64,000 nucleotides of DNA from Chitinophaga barathri (GTDB lineage: Bacteria > Bacteroidota > Bacteroidia > Chitinophagales > Chitinophagaceae): NCBI RefSeq assembly GCF_003807585.1, contig NZ_RMBX01000001.1, positions 62,001 through 126,000 of the forward strand, read 5' to 3'. The translations under genes and the position numbers were made by a program. Of this stretch, positions 17,834 through 29,300 are shown in pieces. Under the pieces are notes generated by a model. That model saw only the letters and a list, made by a program, of their open reading frames with translations, had not been told where the DNA came from and did no database searches. The first letter of the stretch is position 1. Every line of letters begins with the position of its first letter.

Positions 17834-18002
17834 TACCCTCTACATACCTGAAAGAATCCGTTGTATAGATATCGTCGACCCCTTCAATGGAATTGCCTTT
17901 GCTGAAAATGCCATGGCTCACTATGAGGTTTACTTTCACGTCTGTTTCTTTCATACATTCCACTACATTTTTAATGCCGGGGGATTGCACGGGATAATGC
18001 AT
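17799..18002 (-). pseudogene. C-terminal fragment of a ribose-phosphate pyrophosphokinase-like gene
   Basis: The frame encodes 67 residues whose core, VSHGIFSKGNSIEGVDDIY followed by TTDSFR, matches the C-terminal part of PRPP synthetase (Prs) and related phosphoribosyl enzymes. A complete Prs is about 310 residues; the ATP- and PRPP-binding regions are absent. Upstream on this strand (18003-18150) the DNA is AT-rich and non-coding, so the 5' part is gone. The last codons run into the 3' end of the plus-strand gene. I read it as a relic, although a small expressed protein cannot be excluded. Confidence 0.7.
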
Positions 18003-18150
18003 CTACCTCAACACGCCAGGAGATGCAATAATAGTTTTGACATATACAAATTTTAATTTCTTCGATTATTTAATTTGCTTCATTGAAAATTTATCAATAG
18101 CTTTATTTGCCTGTTGACCGTCCATTGAATTAACCTAAACCCAGCATCCA

Positions 18151-18579
18151 ATGCTTAAGGATCCACCCCCCTTACCCCCGTCTGCCTGGAACAGCCTGTT
18201 TACCCAGCTATCGGCGCAAGGCAGCACATTCAACACACCTTTATCGGCCAGTGACTGGTATTTTGCCTTCCTGTCTTCCGTGGACCAGGATGAAAAAAAC
18301 GGTCTTTATTACGTCATGTTCGAAGTTGTGCCCAAAGAGTGGGTGGACAACGTGATCATGAGTGGAGACGCCGACATCAGCACGCTTGCGCCCGTTTCGC
18401 CTGCCAGTTGCTACTGGATAAACGGCGTGACGGAAAACGTCATCCTGAATGCGCTCGGCCTCAAATCCCCTGATGAACTGGCTGTAGGTTCCTGGTATGT
18501 CATGCAGCTGAAAAAAGGCACCTCCGGCATCAGCGGCGACCTGTACGACCCGGACCTGGATATGGAATTTGATACCTGA
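18151..18579 (+). CDS. Hypothetical protein, 142 residues, first gene of the giant-protein block
   Basis: I do not recognise this protein. It begins MLKDPPPLPPSAWNSL, is soluble, acidic toward the C-terminus (DPDLDMEFDT), and rich in aromatic residues. It follows an AT-rich promoter-like region (18003-18150) and precedes the metallo-beta-lactamase-fold gene by 219 bp. It may be the first gene of the block ending at 34996, but the gap leaves this open. Confidence 0.6.
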   Translation: MLKDPPPLPPSAWNSLFTQLSAQGSTFNTPLSASDWYFAFLSSVDQDEKNGLYYVMFEVVPKEWVDNVIMSGDADISTLAPVSPASCYWINGVTENVILNALGLKSPDELAVGSWYVMQLKKGTSGISGDLYDPDLDMEFDT

Positions 18580-18798
18580 GCCCGTACATAAAGTGAGCGT
18601 GATGGCTTATTACGGGTATATGAAACCCGAACTTCTTCCTGGAAACAAGACTGATCAATGAACCCCCGGGCGGCTGAATGCCTGGCTGTAAGACTGATCC
18701 TGACAACTCAGAACGGATAAAAATTAATACTGAAAACCCGCGCCTCTCTTATCTGACCCGTTTACAAGCACTTTCGACAATTGTTAATCTACCCGGCT

Positions 18799-19914
18799 AT
18801 GAACACCAATCCCAGGTTATACCACGGACAGTATTCAATGTCCAACGTACAGCTGATTTCTTTGCCCACAATTGGCAATCCTGACAACCCCGCGACCGAG
18901 GCCGTGAAACCACCTACAGGCAAATGGGACGGGCGATTGCGCCGGCGTTACAATCCATATGGAAGACCCGCGCCAGTGGTGGCGCCAGGGCCGGTTGCGC
19001 CCCCGGTACTGCCACCCATCAGCAGCATAGGTATCATGGACGTTGGCATAGCGAACTGCAATATGCTGATTGATCAGAACAACGAACCGATCCTGTATTA
19101 CGACCTGGGTTACCCGCTCTGGTTTTATCTTTCCACGCTGCCCAACACCATGCGCGCCGGCAATGCCGCTTACCTCGGCCCTATCGCGCAGAACCAGGCC
19201 GGCACGCTGGAAGTCGTGCTTTCGCATTGGGACTGGGACCATTGGCGCCTGGGGCGTGTGGCAGGGCTGAACAACATCCGCTGGACCTATCCGAACCAGA
19301 ACATCGGGCCGTCCGGCACCAATTTTATCAATTCCCTCGCAGTAGCAAACAGGAACAGGTTCGCTGCGCCGTTCCAGGTATTACCCAATTATACGATCTA
19401 TCAATGCACGGTGCCGCCGGGCACCCCCGCAGCCATGATCCAGAATAATACCGGCCTGGCCCTTTCCGTCTTTATCAACCTGCCTACCGCCGATCTGACC
19501 TGGAACGCGGTGCTGCTCACGGCTGATGCGAACGTTATGTATACAGGCGCGGCGGCGGGCATATTGCCGCTTACCGGCATACTGGCTGTGCATCATGGTT
19601 CCAATGCCAATGGCGCCACCGCCAATCTTCCGGCACAGGCCGCTAATTATAATAACGCGGGCAGGATATTTTTCTCTTACGGCGTGAATTCCAATAACGG
19701 TAATCATCCCTACGGTTTCCCTGTGCCCGCGGCCATTGTAGCCTGGCAGAACGCGGGATGGACGCTGGCGATATCCACCGCGGAAGGCGCCAATATGAAT
19801 GCAAACCCGCCGAACCTTGCCGGCCGCGGAAACATCCGCGTAGCCGCAAACGTAGCGCTGAACGCATTTTACAACGGCACCGCATTCGTCAATTTCCCGA
19901 ACCTGATCAATTAA
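18799..19914 (+). CDS. ComEC-like metallo-beta-lactamase-fold hydrolase
   Basis: 371 residues from the ATG at 18799; the TTG at 18781 is a weaker start. The N-terminal 70 residues are Pro-rich and probably disordered. The fold begins with IGIMDVGIANCNMLI, like the DVGQGDA strand of ComEC/Rec2-type domains. The metal motif is HWDWDH (His143, Asp145, Asp147, His148), followed by LLTADAN (Asp243) and AVHHGSN (His265/266). All the usual ligands for two metals appear present, so a hydrolase is likely. Relatives act on nucleic acids or phosphoesters, but no substrate can be assigned here. There is no signal peptide. Its stop is 5 bp before the DUF6603-like gene, so the two are probably translated from one mRNA. 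Confidence 0.8.
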   Translation: MNTNPRLYHGQYSMSNVQLISLPTIGNPDNPATEAVKPPTGKWDGRLRRRYNPYGRPAPVVAPGPVAPPVLPPISSIGIMDVGIANCNMLIDQNNEPILYYDLGYPLWFYLSTLPNTMRAGNAAYLGPIAQNQAGTLEVVLSHWDWDHWRLGRVAGLNNIRWTYPNQNIGPSGTNFINSLAVANRNRFAAPFQVLPNYTIYQCTVPPGTPAAMIQNNTGLALSVFINLPTADLTWNAVLLTADANVMYTGAAAGILPLTGILAVHHGSNANGATANLPAQAANYNNAGRIFFSYGVNSNNGNHPYGFPVPAAIVAWQNAGWTLAISTAEGANMNANPPNLAGRGNIRVAANVALNAFYNGTAFVNFPNLIN

Positions 19915-19919
19915 TTCAC

Positions 19920-22900
19920 ATGCAGCTGATAACTCCCATGACTTCCCTGGCGGAAGTTAAAACCTGGCTGAATGCGCAAACACCCGGCACTACGGTGAAC
20001 GTCTCGAACGATATGTTCCGCGCCGCGCTGGTCAATAAACTGTTCGGGTTCCTGCCTGAAACCGTCATTGCGGTAAACAACGCAACCATTGATGTACAGA
20101 CCGCCACCGCCACACTTTCCGGCACCGGCACCATCATCGGCCAGGCGAACACAGCGATCACTTTTGTGTTTACTCAACCCGCCACTGCCCTGCTGGCCGG
20201 CCTCCGGCTGGACCTGGACGCATCGGTGCAGTGGACCCTCATCCAAAGCTTTTCGCTGGCATTCACGAACCTCAAAGCCACCTTCACACCGGATGAATCT
20301 TTGCAGGTCATCGCCATGTCTTTCACCAGCGACATCCAATCGGGCAGCAATACCAACATCAACATACCCGTGAACATCAGCGTGGCTTCCTTTGAAGGTG
20401 ACTGGACCTTATCCGGCAGCTTCACCAGCATCGGCAACCTTACGGCTGAACTGATAGATGACATTGCCGGGAACACAGCCATCACCAGCATTCTGCCTTC
20501 AGAACTGGCGATCATCAGCAACTTCAGGCTGAATGGTTTCCAGATGGCATTTAACCCCGTAGCGCAATCCTGCTCCTTTATACGCGTGGTGATAGAGTAT
20601 GCGGCGGACTGGAAATTCTTCAACGACAAATTCATCGTAGACGGCATCTTCCTTGATTTCGAGATCACCGAGCCGCTGTCCGTCAATAAATCCTTTCACG
20701 CGCTGCTGTATGCGAACATGACATTGGGCGGCACGAAATTCCAGGTGGGCGGCCAGTTCCCGGACAAGTCCGTGTATGCGAACCTGTTGCCCGACAGCTC
20801 ACTGAACGTGAACAGCGTATTCCAGTTCTTTCATATACCGCTCCCTGAAAACTTCCCGCAGGTGGACATCAGCCTGCTCGGGTTTGTTTTTTATACGTCC
20901 AGCAATGCATTCAACTTTAAGCTGGGCATCACCAAACCCATCCCCATTGCGGCAAACGTATCCTTCGACAGTTTTTATTTCGAAATAGGCGCCGCCAACA
21001 ATCCCAATACCGGCGCGCTGAGCCCCTTCGGCAGTGTGAAGGGCCAGTTCACGATACAAACCACTACCCTGCTCATGTCCGCCGCTTACAATTCGGCTAC
21101 CGGGCTGGATATCCGCGGGGAAGTGGACAACCTGCCCATCGGTGCCATTCTTGCAGACCTGGCCTCGAAGTTCGGCGTGACGGAGATACCCGCGTTTATC
21201 GCGAAAATAATGCTGGACAAACTCGTACTTACCTACAACACGAGCTCCGGCAACTTTACTTTTTATTGCAAGGGCAGCCTGCCCATGGCGGAAAATACAC
21301 TCACTATCGAAGTGAGCCTTACCGCGATCAAAACCGGCGCTACCTTCAGGAAAGACATTGAAGCGAAAGGCATTGTTACCTACAATGACCAGGTGTTCAC
21401 CCTCATCTTTGACAGTACCTCCACAGATGTTACCTTCTCCGCTGAATGGGAAGACAAAGGCAAACCGATCGGCTTCGGCGATATCGCGGGGCTGCTGGGG
21501 CTGGGCAACGACATCCCAGCTATTCCCGAAGGGCTTGACCTGGGCTTAAAATCACTGAAGTTCACCTACAACTATACCAAAAACGAGTTCGTGATGAACT
21601 CCGCGTCGAACCTGTTTGGTAACACGGTATTTGTAGCGACGAAAAATATATTGCAAACCAAGTGGCTGTTTTTCTTCGGCCTGTCCACCGGCGCGAAGAT
21701 AGACCTGTCCAACCTCCCGGTGATAGACAGCATTCTGCCCGCCAGCGCAACGCTGGCCATAGAAGGCATCCAGGTGGACATTGCTTCGCAGGCGCTGGAT
21801 AAAGCCGCCGGGGACGCCATCAACAAACTCATCGATGCATATTCACCGCCGGGCATCACTTATCCCAAAGTGCCGGAAGGCGGCATGCAGCAGGCCGTGG
21901 ATTTTTCCATGGTGCTGAACATCGGCGGCACGAGGATACCGCTGGGACTGGGCGCCGCATCCAACACGCCGCCCCGGGCGCTTGCCACCACACCCGGCGG
22001 CACCACGCTCTGGTATAATCTGCAAAAGAGCTTCGGCCCGCTGTACTTCGACAAGATCGGGCTTTCCTACATGGACTCCCACATTTACGTGGTGGCGAAT
22101 ATATCCGCTACCGCGGGCGGTCTCACGATCGCTTTGAATGGCATCGGCATCAGCCTGCCCATCACGGACTTTGCGGTGAAGTTTACCCTGAGCGGCGTCG
22201 GCATCACCTATTCCGGCGGCCCGGTAACGATCAGCGGGGCATTACAGGGAACTTTCAAACCGGTGAACCTCACCGGCCTCGTGCTGATAAAAGTACAGGT
22301 GCTCACCATCAGCGGCATCGGGGGATATACGACGGTGAACGACAAACCCTCCATGTTTCTGTACGCGGTGATCAACTATCCTATCGGCGGGCCGGCATTT
22401 TTCTTTATCACCGGTCTTTCCGCGGGTTTTGGATACAACCGCAGCCTGGTGATACCGGATATCAACGGCGTGGCCACTTTCCCCTTCGTACAGTTCGCCA
22501 TGGGCACCGGCAACGTGCAGGTGCCGAACCCGCAGGGGAACATAGCGGAGCAGGTGAACAGCGTTTTACAGACACTCATCGATAAAGGCACCGTAGCGCC
22601 CGCTGTGGGCACGAACTGGCTCGCGGCGGGCATACGCTTTACTTCCTTCGAGATCATCGATTCTTTCGCCTTATTGAACGTAATTATCGGCACCACCGTG
22701 GAGATAGACCTGCTGGGCCTCTCCCGCCTGATCATTCCGCCCGGGGCGGGCATACCCGGCTCACCGGTGCCTATCGTGGCGCGCGCGGAGCTGGCGCTGA
22801 AAGCGTCCTACACCTCGGGTACAGGACTGGTGGCTATACAGGGGCAGCTTACCACCAACTCTTACGTACTTTCTCCCAGCTGTCATCTCACCGGCGGCTT

Positions 22901-24218
22901 CGCATTTTATTTCTGGTTCGCGGGTGATCATGCGGGCGACTTTGTGATCACGCTTGGCGGTTACAACAATGCGTTTACCAAACCGAACTACTACCCCACC
23001 GTGCCCAGGCTGGGCATCAACTGGCAGGTGGACAGCAACCTGTCCGTCAAAGGCGGGGAATATTTCGCGCTCACGTCCAACGCGGTGATGGCCGGCGGCT
23101 ACCTGGAAGCCATGTGGCAAAGCGGCAGCATCAGCGCATGGTTCAGCCTCCAGGCGGATTTCCTGATCATGTGGAAACCCTTCTATTACGACATCAGCGC
23201 CAGTGTAGACATTGGCGCGTCGTTCACCATCAAGGTATGGTTCATCCATAAAAAGATCACCATCCACGTAGGCGTAAGCCTTCACATCTGGGGGCCGGAC
23301 TTTTCAGGCACCGCGAAGATCCACGTGGCCATTATATCCTTTACTATTTCCTTTGGCGCCAAAGGCAGGACCGTGCCGCCCGCGCTTACCTGGGGCCAGT
23401 TCACACAGGAAATGCTGCCGCAGGAAAAAGGCGCCGCGCCGCGTGTGTACACCAGCAAAGGCATGGCCACAACTCCCGCGCCGGATGTGTGTAAACTCAT
23501 GATCAGCAACGGGCTCGTGACCACGCTCAGCGACAAGGACGGCGAGCTGAACTGGATCGTGAACCCCGAGAAGTTCGAGCTGACGGCCACCGCGCTCATC
23601 CCTTCCAAAACATGGGCCTTCAGCGGAAACATCACGCTCGGCCCGGCGCAGCCGCCAGAACAGCAGAATACAGACTTCGGGGTACGGCCGGTGAATGTAA
23701 AAAGCGCGGACTTTACCTCCGAGCAGACCATTACGATCACCTCCATCGAAACCAGCGTATTCCACGCCACCAAGGTGCTGCAGAATGTATCCAAAGCCAT
23801 GTGGGACCAGATCAATTTCAATGGCCCGGGCGGCAAACCGGCGATAGGCGATCCTTTGAACGGAACTACTTTAAAAAATGTGCTCACCGGCTTTGTGATA
23901 TCGCCTTTTGTAAAAACGCCGCACGATACCCTCCCCATCCTGCTGAAATGGCTGCAATACGGCGTGGACCCTGAGAAGCCGCGCTGGGACTGGAGCCGTC
24001 CGTATATCGCTACAAAAAGCGACTTCAAAGACGATACGGTGCCCGGCACCATCATGGACAAAACAGCAAAAGCCAACCGCACAGCCTTGCTGAAAGCCGT
24101 GAACCGCAACCACCTGAACGTAAAAGAAACCGTGGACGTGGACGGGCTGGCGGAAGCTGCCACCGATTACCTGCTGGCCGATCCTTTAATGCAATTACTC
24201 GGAGAAGAAAAAATATAA
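19920..24218 (+). CDS. DUF6603-like giant beta-rich protein, 1432 residues
   Basis: I chose the ATG at 19920 because the frame opens further upstream only inside the previous gene. The protein is strongly beta-strand rich, repetitive in style (short amphipathic strands with N/T/G turns), and has no signal peptide. The region at about 820-1125 (from FFFITGLSAGFGYN through WQVDSNLSVKGGEYFALT and LQADFLIMWKPFYYD to HIWGPDFSGTAKI) resembles what I know as the DUF6603 domain of uncharacterised large bacterial and fungal proteins; this recall could not be checked. The C-terminal 300 residues are a separate region. The next gene starts 3 bp after the stop. Function unknown. Confidence 0.65.
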   Translation: MQLITPMTSLAEVKTWLNAQTPGTTVNVSNDMFRAALVNKLFGFLPETVIAVNNATIDVQTATATLSGTGTIIGQANTAITFVFTQPATALLAGLRLDLDASVQWTLIQSFSLAFTNLKATFTPDESLQVIAMSFTSDIQSGSNTNINIPVNISVASFEGDWTLSGSFTSIGNLTAELIDDIAGNTAITSILPSELAIISNFRLNGFQMAFNPVAQSCSFIRVVIEYAADWKFFNDKFIVDGIFLDFEITEPLSVNKSFHALLYANMTLGGTKFQVGGQFPDKSVYANLLPDSSLNVNSVFQFFHIPLPENFPQVDISLLGFVFYTSSNAFNFKLGITKPIPIAANVSFDSFYFEIGAANNPNTGALSPFGSVKGQFTIQTTTLLMSAAYNSATGLDIRGEVDNLPIGAILADLASKFGVTEIPAFIAKIMLDKLVLTYNTSSGNFTFYCKGSLPMAENTLTIEVSLTAIKTGATFRKDIEAKGIVTYNDQVFTLIFDSTSTDVTFSAEWEDKGKPIGFGDIAGLLGLGNDIPAIPEGLDLGLKSLKFTYNYTKNEFVMNSASNLFGNTVFVATKNILQTKWLFFFGLSTGAKIDLSNLPVIDSILPASATLAIEGIQVDIASQALDKAAGDAINKLIDAYSPPGITYPKVPEGGMQQAVDFSMVLNIGGTRIPLGLGAASNTPPRALATTPGGTTLWYNLQKSFGPLYFDKIGLSYMDSHIYVVANISATAGGLTIALNGIGISLPITDFAVKFTLSGVGITYSGGPVTISGALQGTFKPVNLTGLVLIKVQVLTISGIGGYTTVNDKPSMFLYAVINYPIGGPAFFFITGLSAGFGYNRSLVIPDINGVATFPFVQFAMGTGNVQVPNPQGNIAEQVNSVLQTLIDKGTVAPAVGTNWLAAGIRFTSFEIIDSFALLNVIIGTTVEIDLLGLSRLIIPPGAGIPGSPVPIVARAELALKASYTSGTGLVAIQGQLTTNSYVLSPSCHLTGGFAFYFWFAGDHAGDFVITLGGYNNAFTKPNYYPTVPRLGINWQVDSNLSVKGGEYFALTSNAVMAGGYLEAMWQSGSISAWFSLQADFLIMWKPFYYDISASVDIGASFTIKVWFIHKKITIHVGVSLHIWGPDFSGTAKIHVAIISFTISFGAKGRTVPPALTWGQFTQEMLPQEKGAAPRVYTSKGMATTPAPDVCKLMISNGLVTTLSDKDGELNWIVNPEKFELTATALIPSKTWAFSGNITLGPAQPPEQQNTDFGVRPVNVKSADFTSEQTITITSIETSVFHATKVLQNVSKAMWDQINFNGPGGKPAIGDPLNGTTLKNVLTGFVISPFVKTPHDTLPILLKWLQYGVDPEKPRWDWSRPYIATKSDFKDDTVPGTIMDKTAKANRTALLKAVNRNHLNVKETVDVDGLAEAATDYLLADPLMQLLGEEKI

Positions 24219-24221
24219 CGC

Positions 24222-26384
24222 ATGATCACAGACAACGAAAAACAGGTCACCTTCATCCAGTTCGACGAACCGCCGCTTCAGGCCGGGGAGTACACCATCA
24301 CGCTGAAACAAAAGGTGAACCTGCAAGCCGAGCCTTATACCGTCACCCGGAAGTTTGCCGTATCCGGCGAACGTTTTGTACTGGCTGATGAAGACATCAA
24401 CTCGGTGTTCCCGCCGAACCTGGCCAACGGGGAATTCTCCGGCGCCATGGCCCACGTGGTGTTCAACCGCAGAACACTGCCCTGGGAACGTACCGCGGTG
24501 GCCGGTCAGGCGGATACACCCTGGCTGGCGGTGCTGCTGCTGAACAAAGACACTGAGCTGCCCGTGCAGCGGAAAACAGCCAGGGACCTGGTACCGAAAG
24601 GAACAGCCATCACCGTGCAGGGCTCCACCCTCACCGGCACCGGCGAAATGCCGGCCGGGTATATCAGTTATCCCGGTTTCCAGACGCTGGAATATGGCGA
24701 AACGCCCGATACGCCCTGCAATGTGATAGATATACCGGTAGCCCTGTTCAACCAGATCGCGCCGGCAAAAGAAGACCTGCCTTTCCTCGCACACCTGCGC
24801 AAAACAGACACCATTGCAAAAGCCGGCGTGGATGCTTCACTGGAAGACAGCGACTATGCCGTGACATTGTGCAACCGCATCCCGCTGGGCGGTGCGGACA
24901 GTTACGCCTATCTCGTATCGCTGGAGAACTTCGGAGCATACCTGCCAGGAACTGATGGCACGAACAACATTCCCGCCGGCACACAATACGTGCGGCTGCT
25001 TTGTTACCGAGCATGGAATTTTTTTCTCAACAACATGGACCAGAATTTCCGGGACCTCCTGGAAAACCTGAATAAAGACCAGAACGGGCTTACCACGCTG
25101 CAATTCCCTTTCCCCGGCCTAACGCCCACAGTCGAGGAGGTACAGGCCGCCCTCGCCGGCCAGGCGGCCGGCACGCTCAGCTCCGCGCAGGCGGATGTAC
25201 TGGTAAAAAACGCCATGATGATGGGTTACATCCCCGCGGATCATCACCTGCGGCATGGCGGGCATACCGTATCATTTTACCGCGGGCCGCTGGCCCCATT
25301 TGCCGTGAGAGAAACGGTGAAGGTACCCGTATCCACACCGGATGCGCTGAACCGGTACAATCCGCAAACGGGCATGTTCGACGTGTCTTACAGCGCGGCC
25401 TGGCAACTGGGGCAGCTGCTGGCCCTGCAGAATAAAAACTACGCAACGGCGCTGTACAACTGGAAACGCCAGGAAACCGCCGCTGAAGTGGTGGCGGAAG
25501 AAGAGATCATCCTGCGGGAGAAATACAAAAATATTAAAGCATTCAGCAAGATCTTCAACGCCCGCAAGGCAGCCCTGAGCACTAAAGCGGAAGATGACGA
25601 ACTGCTGAAAGCAGTTACGGAATGGCTGGGCAAACTCAGCACGCTGAACGGCGTGCCGTTCAACTACCTCCTGCCGGACACCAGTATGCTACCGCCTGAA
25701 TCCCTCCGGTTTTTCGAACTCAACAACAGCTGGATAGACGCCATGATGGATGGCGCTTTCAGCGTAGGCCGCTCTACCGAAAGAGAGCGGATGCGCGACC
25801 AGAAACATATCACATCCATCTTTCCGAAAGCCAGGGCCGCATCCTGCCGGCAACGCGCCAGGCGGCCACATTTGCTCAACGCGGGCAGCGACGCAAAAGT
25901 GGTAACCGGTTTCCTGATGCGCTCCATGCTGGTAGGCGGCTGGCCCGGGCTGGAAATAAACGCATACAAAGACCTGGACGCCAAAGAAGAAATACCGCTG
26001 ATCAGGATGGAACGGCTTTCATCAGAAGTGATGATCGCACTGTTTGACGGCAGACTAAAATGCCTGGCCGTACACGAACCACCGGAAACCCTTCACCAGG
26101 GCGTGAACGGAACGGCTGCCACCGGCTTCAATACTTTGCTGCGCGTGATCAAAGGCGACAACCCCGGGCAGCAGATCGGCACCAGCACCGCGCCCATCCC
26201 CATGCGGACGGACAATCAGACCATCCAGGTCAAAACTGCCGCAAAGAACATTCTCGATACGCTCAACGCGCCGCCCATCAGCGAAGGCATCACCACTTTC
26301 ACTTCCGCGGAATTTGCGCTGGAGATGATCAGGAGCGCCGTCAAGGTGGAATTTATCTATGACCCGATAAAATCAACAACATGA
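24222..26384 (+). CDS. Uncharacterised 720-residue protein of the giant-protein operon
   Basis: I do not recognise a named family. The N-terminal 110 residues form a beta-sandwich-like segment (AGEYTITLKQKVNL, FPPNLANGEFSG, HVVFNRRTLPWERT). The middle has a conserved-looking DSYAYLVSLENFGAYLPG (about 223-240) and HLRHGGHTVSFYRGPLAPF (about 342-360). The C-terminal half is helical with a basic patch (RAASCRQRARRPH near 540). No signal peptide or membrane helix is seen. It starts 3 bp after the DUF6603-like gene and overlaps the next gene by 4 bp, so translational coupling and equal dosage with both are likely. Confidence 0.7.
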   Translation: MITDNEKQVTFIQFDEPPLQAGEYTITLKQKVNLQAEPYTVTRKFAVSGERFVLADEDINSVFPPNLANGEFSGAMAHVVFNRRTLPWERTAVAGQADTPWLAVLLLNKDTELPVQRKTARDLVPKGTAITVQGSTLTGTGEMPAGYISYPGFQTLEYGETPDTPCNVIDIPVALFNQIAPAKEDLPFLAHLRKTDTIAKAGVDASLEDSDYAVTLCNRIPLGGADSYAYLVSLENFGAYLPGTDGTNNIPAGTQYVRLLCYRAWNFFLNNMDQNFRDLLENLNKDQNGLTTLQFPFPGLTPTVEEVQAALAGQAAGTLSSAQADVLVKNAMMMGYIPADHHLRHGGHTVSFYRGPLAPFAVRETVKVPVSTPDALNRYNPQTGMFDVSYSAAWQLGQLLALQNKNYATALYNWKRQETAAEVVAEEEIILREKYKNIKAFSKIFNARKAALSTKAEDDELLKAVTEWLGKLSTLNGVPFNYLLPDTSMLPPESLRFFELNNSWIDAMMDGAFSVGRSTERERMRDQKHITSIFPKARAASCRQRARRPHLLNAGSDAKVVTGFLMRSMLVGGWPGLEINAYKDLDAKEEIPLIRMERLSSEVMIALFDGRLKCLAVHEPPETLHQGVNGTAATGFNTLLRVIKGDNPGQQIGTSTAPIPMRTDNQTIQVKTAAKNILDTLNAPPISEGITTFTSAEFALEMIRSAVKVEFIYDPIKSTT

Positions 26385-29300
26385 GCAACGACCTGACAAC
26401 AGGCCTGACGGTGCCCGTGGATATCGCTGCGCTGTGCGTAGGCATCAAAGACGAGCAGGACAAACTACACGGCACATCCACCTTTGCCGGCGCCACTACT
26501 TTTTTTACGGACCAGACGGGGGACAACCAGGCCTTCCTTGGCTCCAACGTGGCGCTCTCCTTCCAGCAGGCGCCGTGGCAGCAGTTGCAGACCGGCATAC
26601 ATGTGCACTGGGCCTTACCCCAGGCGCTCACACACGGGCAACATACAGAAGAAGGCGATCTTGAGTTCTCCGCGGCGCCCAACCGCTGGCTGGTGAGCCG
26701 CATTATCACAGACGGCGCCACGCTTACGCGCACGAGTTGGGTAGTGGAAAGCGATTTCCTCTACGAGAAGCTGCCCGCCAGGCAGCTGGCCATCACGCTG
26801 CCGGTGATCACCGCTACCGAAGCGGAACAGAACTACCGTTACTCCGGCCGGAATGTGCCATTTGACGCACAATGGAAAGAACCGGATAATGCACCGGACT
26901 TCGTAGGGCTGACCGGCGGCGAACTGACCGCCGTATCCAACGGTGAGCCTTCGTTCGCGGCGTATTACCCGGACAGCAACAGCGTATTCGGGTTTTACGA
27001 CAATATGAGCGGCGTGAAGGTGCCGGACGGCGGCACGGTGAATATCATGTACCAGGTGACAGGCTGGTACACCAACCCCGTCAACGATCCTTTGAACGGC
27101 GGCAAAACCGCCGCACAGATACAGGAACTGTACGACTGGACCTTCACCAGCGACGTGGCTGATCAGCAGGCCCACTGGTCATTGTACAGCGGTCTTATAC
27201 AAAACATAACATGGAGCCCGGATAAAGATTACATCGTGGGCCAGGCCCTGCAGGAGCCGATAAAAGCCGTGGTGACCGTGGGTAATACGCCGCCGCAGAC
27301 CTTTTCGGCTTATTTTAAAGATCAGTATTACAAGGACCAGCCTTTCTTCGAACAATTATTCGATGCCTTCCAGATGGGCCTGCTGGAGGACTTCCGGCAA
27401 CCGACGCCGGACCAGATGGCATTGCTGGAAGAGGCGCTGCACCAGGATGAATTTGCCAACCAGCAAAGCGGCATCATTTACCTGATCGTTGTCAAAAATG
27501 ACCGGAACGAAGAAATCCCTGTTGAAAACCTGCCGGTGGCACTGGGCGACGCGCTCAACCTGTTGAATTTCTACCGGCAGCAGCTGGATGAATACCGCTT
27601 TTTTGTGAGCAGCTTCCAATGGGAATTATTCTCCGACTGGTACCGCCTGATGAAAACAACGGATACCGATACACGTAATACCCTGTACAGACAGCTGAGG
27701 CAGATGGTGACGACGGAATGGAAAACCATCCAGCAGCAGTATGAAACATACGAGGCGCTGGAAGCCAACCAAAAAACTTCCGTAACCACCCAGATCAATG
27801 CGCTGGATGCGGCTTATCTTTTAAAGACAACCGAAGCGCCGCGATACTGGCAGCCTTCGGAACCCGTAGTGCTTATTACCACAGAGCACCAGCCACGGCA
27901 AAGCGTACGGTATGGCAATGTGATCTATTCCGCGGAGAACGGTTATCTGCAATGCCGTTTGTCCAACCAATTACTTTCAGCCATAAAGGTGAACAAAACA
28001 GACATCCCCGCATCCGGCTTTTCTTCCATCAGTTTTCCCACTCCCAATCACCTGCCCCAGCCGGATACGATCAACAACCTCCTGCTGGAATCCGTATTGC
28101 TCAATACAAGTGTAGTGGCGAACCTCTCCGGCCTGCCGGAACCTCAACTGCAAGCCGCTCTCAAAACGGCCCTGGAAGGCGGCGCACAAACAGATTATAC
28201 TTTTACCGGCCTGCCACCCGCCGAAGTAGCTGTACACTGGTGGAACGGTAATAACTGGAGCCCGGTGTTCCTGGAATGGTCCGCCTTTTTTTATCCCCTG
28301 CACACCACGGAACAAGACGGCAAACTCCAGGACTACAAGCCCGGCTTCTTCACCGATCATTATACCATAGGCACTTCAGAGGGAGGGCTGGTGAGTTATA
28401 CCGGTACACTGGACCCCGCAACCATCGATTTTGATGTGGCCCCGAAATATGTGGGCGGCGCCATCATGGGCACCAGTGCGGCGCAAAGCCTGGTGAAACA
28501 ACTCGGCGAATACCTCGCGGACCATACGGATGAAGAACTGCAAAAGATACTCGACGCGCTCGGGCAGAACCTTTTCTTCTCGCAATCGCTGAACGGATTT
28601 ACCAGCCAGCTCACCATGCAGGAGCAACAGGTACAGCTGAACATCAAAGCGGCCGAAACTAATCCTTATGTAGTTCTCACCGCCGCCGTGGCGGACATTG
28701 CGGGGGATTTTGAAAAGGTATCGCCGCTGCCCAACGGGCACTACAACCCCGTGCGCGCGGGTTTTATGAAACTGAAATTCAAGGCCATTGACGTATACGG
28801 CCAGAAGCGGGAAGTGAAGATAGAAGAGCTGCGTACCGCGGCTTCCATGAGCACCTGGTTCGACAAAAAACCGGTGAAAGATATCGTGTATATGCCCGCA
28901 AGGCTGGCGCAGCCCTCCCGGCTGCTGTTCCGCTGGCTGGCTTCGCTGGGCTCGGACTTCATACAGGAAATGGACGCATTGCCTTCCGTAACGCCTGTGA
29001 TCGGCTGGCTCATGCCCAATCACCTGGACGGCAGCCTCTTTTTTTACGACCAGGAAGGCAGGCCGCTCGGCAATCTCGGGCTGAATGGCAACAATACCGC
29101 CATCGTATGGCAATCCGCTCCCGGAAACGATGCCACCATCGACGAGGACGTAACACAGGTGTTTAACCTCCAACCCGCCCCCTACAAGGACATGGCGATA
29201 GCGCTCAGCACCGCCTCCGTGGATTTCTTTACAGGTTTTTACAAAGCGATCGACGAGATGCACAACTTCATCAACCCGCAAAGTTATGCCCAGAACACAG

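Noticed and set aside
19758..19919. Upstream extension of the DUF6603-like gene
   Set aside because: It lies inside the end of the metallo-beta-lactamase gene in another frame and is Arg-rich; the ATG at 19920 just after that gene's stop is a better start.
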